Origin: an uncultured Clostridia bacterium
Lineage (GTDB): Bacteria; Bacillota; Clostridia; Christensenellales; Aristaeellaceae
Assembly (NCBI GenBank): GCA_937906775.1
Contig: CALCUD010000064.1
Coordinates: 1 to 37,006, forward strand
Direction of reading: 5' to 3'
DNA length: 37,006 bases
Shown: positions 7,674 through 14,355 of the stretch, in pieces
How the letters are laid out: each line of letters opens with the position of its first letter
Numbering within the stretch: the stretch's first letter is position 1
The notes under the pieces: generated by a model
Database searches by the model: none
The model's input: the letters and a program-made list of their open reading frames with translations, nothing else
What the model was told of the DNA's origin: nothing
Position numbers and translations under genes: made by a program

Positions 7674-8176
7674 ATGATTCCGGATCCACACAGTACCGGT
7701 GTGAAAATCGCCGTGATCAAAGAAGGCAGAAAGATCCGTGAACTTGGGTCGGCCATCCGTGAAGGTTTCATTGCAAAGGATCCGGGAAACATCTGTGTTC
7801 GGGAATTGAAAGCAGTTCAGCGCGTACAGGAGCAATATCAGGGCGACCGCACCCTGGTGCATGCCGATATGGGATTCAGAAACATTCTTGTAACGGAAAC
7901 GGGTTGATCCCCATCGATTTTTCGCTTTCCGGATACGGGTCTGCGGCGCAGGAGGCAGGAATGCTCCTGTCCAATTATCGGGATGACGAAAGCTGCCGGC
8001 AGGTCCTGGAAGGATTCGCGAAATGCGGCGTATCCGTCGACCCGACGGAAGCCGACATTTTCTTATCCTGCAGCGTGCTGCTGTTCATCTGTACGCAGCA
8101 TCGGAAGGTGCATCAGGAAGAATGGTTTACCGGGGCTCTTGAACGTTGGTGCCGGGAACTCTTTATTCACGGATGA
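7674..8176 (+). pseudogene. Broken aminoglycoside/choline-kinase-like phosphotransferase (C-lobe only, frameshifted)
   Basis: Two adjacent reading frames together encode a continuous phosphotransferase C-lobe. The first (7674-7907) ends with the catalytic-loop sequence LVHADMGFRNILV (H-x-D-x4-N) and then stops. The second continues at about 7905 with IPIDFSLSGYGSAAQEAGML, containing the Mg-binding DFS variant of DFG. One missing base near 7904-7906 explains the switch. The N-lobe with the nucleotide-binding strands is absent: an in-frame TAA (7665-7667) lies just before the ATG and there is no ribosome-binding site. This is therefore a decayed gene of the APH/kinase superfamily. A sequencing error could explain the frameshift but not the missing N-lobe. 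Confidence 0.75.
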
Positions 8177-8205
8177 CCCTCAGCTTTCTCCGCTGCAAAA
8201 ACTAT

Positions 8206-8224
8206 CATGTTTTAATAAAATATG
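8206..8224. repeat. AT-rich imperfect palindrome upstream of the exopolysaccharide promoter
   Basis: A 19-base sequence centred on 8215 forms nine pairs (one G-T) around a single central base. It lies 15 bases upstream of the -35 box at 8239. It could be a binding site for an activator or remodeler, or a weak terminator relic of the pseudogene. Confidence 0.45.
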
Positions 8225-8238
8225 ACAAAAACGTAATA

Positions 8239-8267
8239 TTGCCGTCACATAACTGTTATGTTATAAT
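8239..8267 (+). promoter_or_regulatory. Promoter of the exopolysaccharide operon
   Basis: TTGCCG (8239-8244), a 17-base spacer and a perfect TATAAT (8262-8267). The leader to ATG 8300 is about 26 bases, which excludes a c-di-GMP riboswitch in the leader. No further internal terminator is seen until 24043, so this promoter probably drives all 14 genes. Confidence 0.65.
8247..8261. promoter_or_regulatory. 15-base perfect palindrome in the promoter spacer (candidate operator)
   Basis: ACATAACTGTTATGT is a perfect dyad around one central T and lies between the -35 and -10 boxes of the operon promoter. A protein bound here would block or, in a MerR-like way, remodel the promoter. No regulator gene is adjacent. 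Confidence 0.55.
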
Positions 8268-8299
8268 AAGATAGAATCTCTGTATTAGGACGTGAAAGA

Positions 8300-9604
8300 A
8301 TGGCAGGAGTATTCAGCAAAAAACAGGACCATCATCTGGGAAATATTGCTGATTTCACTGAGGTCATGATGGGATATCATTTTTCATTCTCGCAAAATCA
8401 TTTCAGCCATGTTCGCAGCTTTACCATGCTGCTTTGTTACCGGTATAATCTGGATTATCCGAAAAAAGCGATTTCAGACGCGGATCTGTCCCTGATATAT
8501 GAGGGCGCCTCTCTTCACGATATCGGGTTGATCGCCATCCCGGACAATTTACTGGTCAAGAAGGATACCCTGACTTCCGAGGAAATGAACCAGTGCAGGA
8601 ATCATACCCGCGTAGGCGCGAGCATCATCGAACGGATGGCGGAAATATATCACCTGACCGAACAGGAAACGAACCTGCTTCGCAATATCTGCCTTTATCA
8701 TCATGAACGCTGGGACGGAAACGGTTATCCCGAAGGACTGAAGGGCGAGGAGATCCCCATTGAGGCCCAGATTGTTTCTTTGGCGGAAGTGTACGACGGA
8801 CTGACCCGGAACAACTACAGCGCAAGCCGCAGCCACGACGAGGCCATGAATACGATCCTGTCGGGAGCATGCGGCGTGTTCAATCCGGAATTGCTGGAAT
8901 GCTTCGTCCGCTGTTCCGAAGATATGCAAAGGCTTCTGGAATGCGTGGATAATAAGGAGAGAGTACACTTGCTGCAAAGGACCTACCGGCACGACCGTCA
9001 GTATTTCTGGAAGCTGAAGCGCGCCATGGATCTGTTTGTTTCGATCGTCGGTTTGACGGTTTTCTCTCCGCTGTTCCTGATCCTGTCGGCTATTATCTAC
9101 ATCGACGATCCGCATGATTCCCCCATTTTCAGGCAGACGCGGATCGGCCGGCACAGGAAAGAGTTCACCATGTACAAGTTCAGAACGATGTTCCGCGACG
9201 CAGAGGGACGCCGGGTCGAGCTGGAGGAGCTGAACGAAAAGGATGGACCCGTGTTCAAGATTGCGGATGATCCGCGTATCACCCGTTTCGGCAAATGGCT
9301 GAGAAAGACCAGTCTGGATGAACTTCCCCAGCTGATCAATGTCCTGAAGGGTGAAATGACCCTGGTCGGTCCGCGGCCTCCGCTCCCCTCCGAGGTGGAG
9401 AAGTACAGCAGATATGTGGAAATGCGTCTCAGCGTCACCCCCGGTATGACATGCATCTGGCAGGTGCAGCCGAATCGGGACGACATTCCGTTTGACCGCT
9501 GGATGGATATGGATATTGCTTACATCGGTACCCGGTCGATCAAAGAAGATATTCGCCTTGTCCTGCTGACGGTAGCGAGCATTTTCAGAAAATCCGGTTC
9601 GTAA
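8300..9604 (+). CDS. HD-GYP domain fused to a monotopic phosphoglycosyl transferase
   Basis: A 434-residue fusion. Residues 1 to about 215 form an HD-GYP phosphodiesterase-type domain: H37, H73-D74 in LHDIG, H102, and H134-H135 in HHERWDGNGYP, so most metal ligands are kept. Two departures are seen: the usual HDIGK lysine is Leu77, and the late ADVYDAL motif reads AEVYDGL. Residues 230-434 form a bacterial sugar transferase of the small PglC/WcaJ-catalytic type: a reentrant-helix Ser-Pro in VFSPLFLIL, RQTRIGRHRKEFTMYKFRTM, catalytic D340-E341 in SLDELPQL and VGPRPPLP. This enzyme would place the first sugar-1-phosphate on undecaprenyl phosphate. The large N-terminal membrane region of WbaP-type enzymes is replaced by the HD-GYP domain, which implies c-di-GMP control of polysaccharide initiation (inference). 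First gene of the operon. Confidence 0.9.
   Translation: MAGVFSKKQDHHLGNIADFTEVMMGYHFSFSQNHFSHVRSFTMLLCYRYNLDYPKKAISDADLSLIYEGASLHDIGLIAIPDNLLVKKDTLTSEEMNQCRNHTRVGASIIERMAEIYHLTEQETNLLRNICLYHHERWDGNGYPEGLKGEEIPIEAQIVSLAEVYDGLTRNNYSASRSHDEAMNTILSGACGVFNPELLECFVRCSEDMQRLLECVDNKERVHLLQRTYRHDRQYFWKLKRAMDLFVSIVGLTVFSPLFLILSAIIYIDDPHDSPIFRQTRIGRHRKEFTMYKFRTMFRDAEGRRVELEELNEKDGPVFKIADDPRITRFGKWLRKTSLDELPQLINVLKGEMTLVGPRPPLPSEVEKYSRYVEMRLSVTPGMTCIWQVQPNRDDIPFDRWMDMDIAYIGTRSIKEDIRLVLLTVASIFRKSGS
8954..8971 (+). promoter_or_regulatory. Internal Shine-Dalgarno and in-frame TTG at the HD-GYP/transferase boundary
   Basis: AAGGAG at 8954-8959 is followed after 9 bases by an in-frame TTG (8969-8971, residue 224), exactly between the two domains of the fusion. 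It could give a separate transferase polypeptide or be a relic of an ancestral gene start. Confidence 0.4.
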
Positions 9605-9630
9605 CAACGGACCCGAGGGGAGATAAATCA

Positions 9631-11184
9631 ATGAGTAAGTTTGCGGTGGCCGTTGGGATCCTCTTTGCTTTGAGCGGCGGGCTGCTGATCAGTATGGCGC
9701 CGGATATGCTTTCGCTGGTGCTGGTGATCGTGATGTGTCTGATTATCGCGGCAGGATTCATCTTCGGTATGGTTCCCTGTCTGCGCGCCTGCGACGGATT
9801 CCGGAAAGGGCGGAAAAACGTATCCCGGATAGCGTCCACCTCGTCAAATGACTACTGGCTGGTATTGCGTCAGAATGAAACGCTGTTCGGGCACCGTCAG
9901 CTTGATCTCTGGTATGCAGAGTACATGGAAAACGCCAACCGGCAATATGAGCACGGAAACACGGTCAGCGATATTGAAACAGTCATCAACGAAGAAACCC
10001 TGTCGACCAAATATTGGGCCAATGTATGTTCGCAGATCCCCGGCACAATGACAGGTATCGGTCTGCTGGGAACGTTCCTGGGCCTGATCCTCGGTATTGC
10101 CAATATCGGATTCAGTTCCGTGGGCGCCGCGCTGGACAGTGTCGAAACCCTGCTGAGCGGGATCGAGCTGGCCTTCTATACTTCCATCGCAGGCGTGATC
10201 CTGTCCATCCTGTACAATGTTCTGCACAAACTGACATGGAACATCACCTACCGGGAACTGGGCATGTTCATGCGTGAATTTCATACGGGGATCATCCCCA
10301 GCGCCACTGAGCAGGAGCGGAACATCCTGAAAAAAGAATTCGATCAGATCATCGAAAGGCTGGACCGCATCCCGAGGGACGGCGGGTTTCTGAGTTCAGG
10401 ATCCGCCGGTGTCACGGGCGACAGCAGTACCTACGTGCTTGAGTCCGTGCAGGACGCGATGAAAAACGGAGAAATCTGTTTCTATCTCCAGCCCCGGTGC
10501 GACCTGAACAGCCGGGAAATCGTCGGAGCCGAAGCGCTGACCCGCTGGGAACGTCCCGGCGTCGGAACGCTGAACCCGGTTTCCTTTATGCCTGTGCTGG
10601 AAAAAAGCGGCTATATCGCGAAGCTGGATCAGTATATCTGGGAACAGGTGTGTATCTGGCTCCGTAAAGTCCTCGATGACGGAAACCGTCCGTTGCCGAT
10701 CTCGATCAATGTATCCGGGACCGATGTTCTCGCATTCGATGTCCCCGCTTACCTGAAAGAATTGACAAAAAAGTACGCTATTCCGCCGGTCTGCTTTGAA
10801 ATTGAGATTTCGGAGAGCGTCTACGAGAAAAACGGCACAATCGTGAAAGAAATGGAGGAGGAGCTCCGTTCAGCCGGCTTCCGTGTAATGATGGACGGCT
10901 TCAGGGGCGATTTCCTGAATATCCAGAAACTTGGCGTCAGCCCGGACGCGGTCAAGTTGAATATGTCCACGAGCGAAGGCAACCTGATGGATCTGTTCCG
11001 TCAGGCCAGAGAGATGCAGATTACGCTGATCGCCGACCGGATCGAATCCATGGAACAGATGAAAGAACTGCGCAGAAGCGGCTGTACCCAGGGACAGGGC
11101 CGTATCCTGTATGAGCCGATGTGCGAAAGCGAATACCGGAAAAAGACCGGAACCAACAAGAAAAAAAAGAAAGACAAGAACTGA
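9631..11184 (+). CDS. MotA/TolQ/ExbB/ZorA-like proton-channel subunit fused to a degenerate EAL domain
   Basis: A 517-residue protein. Two membrane helices (about 3-50) and a soluble segment precede a pair of helices containing IPGTMTGIGLLGTFLGLILG and SGIELAFYTSIAGVILSILY, the signature of the MotA/TolQ/ExbB family and closest in wording to ZorA-type proteins. After a linker, residues about 270-505 form an EAL domain: E301-A302-L303 in EALTRW, SINVS, EIEISES, K442, and QG near the end. It is degenerate where catalysis occurs: the DDFGTG loop reads MDGFRG (M421-D422) and the glutamate of AEGVE is Asp469. I infer an inactive c-di-GMP sensor fused to the motor stator. GAGGGGAG before ATG 9631 supports the start. 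The probable partner is the next gene. Confidence 0.88.
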   Translation: MSKFAVAVGILFALSGGLLISMAPDMLSLVLVIVMCLIIAAGFIFGMVPCLRACDGFRKGRKNVSRIASTSSNDYWLVLRQNETLFGHRQLDLWYAEYMENANRQYEHGNTVSDIETVINEETLSTKYWANVCSQIPGTMTGIGLLGTFLGLILGIANIGFSSVGAALDSVETLLSGIELAFYTSIAGVILSILYNVLHKLTWNITYRELGMFMREFHTGIIPSATEQERNILKKEFDQIIERLDRIPRDGGFLSSGSAGVTGDSSTYVLESVQDAMKNGEICFYLQPRCDLNSREIVGAEALTRWERPGVGTLNPVSFMPVLEKSGYIAKLDQYIWEQVCIWLRKVLDDGNRPLPISINVSGTDVLAFDVPAYLKELTKKYAIPPVCFEIEISESVYEKNGTIVKEMEEELRSAGFRVMMDGFRGDFLNIQKLGVSPDAVKLNMSTSEGNLMDLFRQAREMQITLIADRIESMEQMKELRRSGCTQGQGRILYEPMCESEYRKKTGTNKKKKKDKN

Positions 11185-11221
11185 TTTGATCGACAACAAA
11201 CGGTAAAGGATTCAAAAAGAA

Positions 11222-12892
11222 ATGAAGAAAGAACAGGATGAGATCAATTTCTGGCAATCCACAACGGATATTCTGTCCGCATTGCTTTTGGTTATCATCT
11301 TGGTATCTGTCGTTCTGATCCTGTATATGATGGGAACCCCGAAAGAGGATTGGCGGCAGGACCCCGGCGCATCCCCGACCCCAACGCCCGCGGCGACCCC
11401 GTATAACGGTGCCGGTCAGACGGACGATATCCATGATCACGGCGATGATCACGGCGGGGGCGGCGGTGTTCCTTCCGAAACTCCGTGGATGACTTTGAGT
11501 CCGTCACCGACCGTTATGGCGACCCCCTCCCCGACCCCGTTCATCCCGATCTACAGCGGCGGAGGCGGCGGAAACGGCGGAGACCTGCCGAGCGGCAGCG
11601 GCGAGGAAGAGGGCAAGGCCGCTGTCTATGTGATCGCGGTCGATGAAGAAACGGATAAAGTCATCCCGCAGGAAGGGCTGATCTTCCGTCTGCTGAGCAG
11701 CGACAAGATCCAGCAGACTTTGAACACCTATTATCCGGTCCGGCAGTGGTTCCGCGAATTTACGACAACGGAGGACGGGGTGTTCTATCTGCCGGAAAAG
11801 ATACCGGTCAAAGACTATTGGTTTACGACGGACGATGCGCCAAGAGGATATGATGTACCCGACGATATCTTCTTCTCCCTGGAAGAACCGTACGACTGGC
11901 CGGCGCCTTATGTTGTCCGGGTACCGTTCGCGCCGTCGAAGAATGTGATCCGGCTGAACATGACGGATGCCGAAACCGGAGTGGGACTCGCAGGAGCTTC
12001 TTTCAGCGTGATCGCCGAAGAAGACGTGATGACCGACGACGGGACGCTGCGGTACAAAAAAGGCGAGCAGGCCGATCTGATCGTTTGCAATGAAGAAGGA
12101 TACGGTGAAAGCATAGAACTGTATCTGGGATCCTACCGGCTGGAACAGGAGGCTGTTCCGGAATATTACACAGGGATCCGGGATCCGATACCCGTCGAAG
12201 TTTCGAAAAAGATCCGCGGCAAGGAAGTGGAACCGCTCCCGTTGAGTGCCCGCAGGACCGCGATCATCCTCACCGCGCGGGATCAGCTGTATCCTGCCAG
12301 AACATTGGCCGACGCGCGGTTCGAGGTCGCAGCCGGCCGTCCCGGCGGCGAAGTGACGGAAACAGTGACCGACGCTGACGGTCAGATCATTCTGACCGAT
12401 CTTGAAAAGGACACGGTCTACTCCATCCGTCAAACCGCTGCCCCCGGCGATTACCGTTTCAGCGGGGATGAGATCCGTGTTGCCGTGGATGAATACGGCT
12501 GGATCGGGGAAGAAGAGCGCGCGCTGGTAACCGTGGACAACTACATGATCCGCGTCAGCGTTTCCGCGACAGGCGTGATCCTGAAGAGCAACATATCGGA
12601 TATCAGTATGGGACTCTATGACGAAAACGGAACGCAGATTTCCCTGTGGAGCAGCCAGGCAAACGCGACAACGCTTACAGCGCTGAAGCCTGGGCAGTAT
12701 CGTCTGGTGCTCAACGGCAGTACGCCGGAAACGAAGCTGATCGCTGTCAATGACACGCCGGAGTTCCAGTATTATTCGTTTAAGATCTGGACCCGGACCG
12801 ATATCGCGATCGTCGCAGGCGCGGTATTGCTGATCATCGGCGCTGCCGCAGCGGGTATCATGATTCATAAACATCGGAAAAGACGGAGGTGA
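11222..12892 (+). CDS. MotB/ExbD/ZorB-like membrane protein with Cna-B/SpaA-like ectodomain and C-terminal anchor
   Basis: A 556-residue protein. The short cytoplasmic N-terminus leads to NFWQSTTDILSALLLVIIL, a single helix with an aspartate (D16) at its start, the arrangement of the proton-carrying Asp of MotB, ExbD and ZorB. A low-complexity linker follows (about 40-130): Pro-Thr-Ser repeats, a His/Asp patch (DIHDHGDDHGGGGG) and Gly-rich stretches. Residues about 130-515 hold several beta-rich repeats resembling Cna-B/SpaA-type (prealbumin-like) domains, for example ETGVGLAGASFSVIAEED and TVTDADGQIILTDLEKDTVY. A second helix (about 525-546) and a basic tail end the protein, with no LPXTG motif. 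The peptidoglycan-binding OmpA domain typical of MotB is absent. Position directly after the MotA-EAL gene supports a two-subunit channel. Confidence 0.8.
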   Translation: MKKEQDEINFWQSTTDILSALLLVIILVSVVLILYMMGTPKEDWRQDPGASPTPTPAATPYNGAGQTDDIHDHGDDHGGGGGVPSETPWMTLSPSPTVMATPSPTPFIPIYSGGGGGNGGDLPSGSGEEEGKAAVYVIAVDEETDKVIPQEGLIFRLLSSDKIQQTLNTYYPVRQWFREFTTTEDGVFYLPEKIPVKDYWFTTDDAPRGYDVPDDIFFSLEEPYDWPAPYVVRVPFAPSKNVIRLNMTDAETGVGLAGASFSVIAEEDVMTDDGTLRYKKGEQADLIVCNEEGYGESIELYLGSYRLEQEAVPEYYTGIRDPIPVEVSKKIRGKEVEPLPLSARRTAIILTARDQLYPARTLADARFEVAAGRPGGEVTETVTDADGQIILTDLEKDTVYSIRQTAAPGDYRFSGDEIRVAVDEYGWIGEEERALVTVDNYMIRVSVSATGVILKSNISDISMGLYDENGTQISLWSSQANATTLTALKPGQYRLVLNGSTPETKLIAVNDTPEFQYYSFKIWTRTDIAIVAGAVLLIIGAAAAGIMIHKHRKRRR

Positions 12893-12900
12893 CGGATCGC

Positions 12901-14322
12901 ATGAATAACGGAGGTTCCATCAGGCTGAGAGTCGGGGATCTTGTCCATGCCATTGTCAAAAACAAGAAAATGATCATCACGCTCACGATTCTGGGTCTGG
13001 TGATCGGCATTGCCCTTTCAGGCTTATCCTACCTTCGCGGCGAGCTTTCCAAGCAGTATCTGATCACCGCTTCCGTGGTGGTCGCTTCGGCCAATTCCGA
13101 CGGTACTTATCCGGCCAGCAACACCTGGTATCCGCGGAATGAGGACGTAACCATGGCAAACAACATGGTCGAGTCAGCGATCTATGTCCTCGAAAGCGAC
13201 AAGACGCTGAACGCGGTGATCGAAAAGAACGGTCTGCTGGGGATCACCGCCAAGGATGTGGCGTCCAACCTTTCGCTCAGGAGATACAATACCACCCAGA
13301 TCATTGAGATTTCGCTCTACTGGCGCAGCGCGGACGAAGGCGTCGGAATCCTGCAGACTCTGACAACCGAAGGCCGGAATGTCCTGCAGGAGACGCTGGA
13401 CATCGGCAAACTGACCGTCGTCAATGAGCCGAACGCGAAATATCTGATCGGCGGAAACCTCAATGCCTCTCTCTGGCTGTATATGACTTTCCTCGGCTTC
13501 GCTCTGGGAGTCGGGATCAGTGTGCTGAAGTACCTGATCCAGCCGACCCTGACGAATGTCCGGGATGTGGACGATCTCTTCGGTCTGGAGACGCTCGCGG
13601 TACTGCCGAAAAATGTGGGCCATTTCACCCGGAACGGAGAAAAACTGGTTTCGGAAGACGGATCGTCGGAAGTGGCGGAAGAATTCACTTCCGCCGTGCA
13701 TATCCTCCGGAACCGGCTGGGATCCGGCGAACACAAGTGCGTCTATGTCACTTCCGCGACGCACGGGGAAGGAAAGAGCGCGGTGACCGCCAATCTGGCG
13801 CTGGCGCTGGCGGATCTCGGATACCGCACGCTGCTGGTGGACTTTGACTTCCGCAATCCCACCATGGGGCAGATGTTTACCAACGAGGCGATCTATGAGC
13901 ATTCGTTCAATGCCCTGTATCGGGGCGAGATCACCGAGCTGGAAGCGATCACTCCCGTAACAGGCTACCTGGATATCCTGCCGAGCATTGTGGAACGTCG
14001 CGGGATCATCATGGATGAGAATACCATCGGCGTGGTCAAACGCCTGTCGAACAATTACGACTACGTTCTGATGGATACTCCCCCTGTCGGCATGGTGGCG
14101 GACGCGATGAGCCTGAATCAGGTAGCAGACAGCGTCGTCTTCGTAATCCGGTACGATACCGCCACCGTGGCGGAGATCCGGGAAGCGCTGGAGCGTCTGG
14201 ACAAGTCCGGTTCCAGAGTGGCGGGCTGTATCGTCAACGGTGTGACGCGCGCGCATGAAGACCGTCAGTGGGATGATACCGAAACAGAAAACAAGAGGAA
14301 AAAGAAAAGAGCCGGAAAATAA
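12901..14322 (+). CDS. Wzz/CapA domain fused to a BY-kinase (CapB/CpsD-type) ATPase
   Basis: A 473-residue protein that would control polysaccharide chain length and export. Residues about 20-43 and 190-210 are membrane helices flanking a Wzz-type extracellular segment. The C-terminal half is a bacterial tyrosine kinase/MinD-like ATPase with Walker A in SATHGEGKSAVTANLALAL (around residue 290), Walker A' LLVDFDFRNP and Walker B YVLMDTPPVGMV. Wzz and kinase are usually separate proteins in Firmicutes but fused here, as in proteobacterial Wzc. The usual C-terminal tyrosine cluster is missing: the tail ends in Lys/Arg-rich sequence with no Tyr in about the last 55 residues. The ATG at 12901 is preferred over the GTG at 12889 because GGAGGTGA lies 8 bases before it, overlapping the stop codon of the previous gene. 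Confidence 0.9.
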   Translation: MNNGGSIRLRVGDLVHAIVKNKKMIITLTILGLVIGIALSGLSYLRGELSKQYLITASVVVASANSDGTYPASNTWYPRNEDVTMANNMVESAIYVLESDKTLNAVIEKNGLLGITAKDVASNLSLRRYNTTQIIEISLYWRSADEGVGILQTLTTEGRNVLQETLDIGKLTVVNEPNAKYLIGGNLNASLWLYMTFLGFALGVGISVLKYLIQPTLTNVRDVDDLFGLETLAVLPKNVGHFTRNGEKLVSEDGSSEVAEEFTSAVHILRNRLGSGEHKCVYVTSATHGEGKSAVTANLALALADLGYRTLLVDFDFRNPTMGQMFTNEAIYEHSFNALYRGEITELEAITPVTGYLDILPSIVERRGIIMDENTIGVVKRLSNNYDYVLMDTPPVGMVADAMSLNQVADSVVFVIRYDTATVAEIREALERLDKSGSRVAGCIVNGVTRAHEDRQWDDTETENKRKKKRAGK

Positions 14323-14355
14323 AGCAGCGGAAAGGAATGCGGAAAGGAGGCTGTC

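Noticed and set aside
8177..8299. A c-di-GMP riboswitch upstream of the exopolysaccharide operon
   Set aside because: The predicted leader is only about 26 bases and no GEMM-type fold is seen; the region holds a promoter and palindromes.
9631..12892. A Zorya anti-phage system, because the channel pair resembles ZorA/ZorB
   Set aside because: ZorC, ZorD or ZorE partners are absent, the A subunit carries an EAL domain, the B subunit lacks a wall-binding domain, and the genes lie in a polysaccharide operon.
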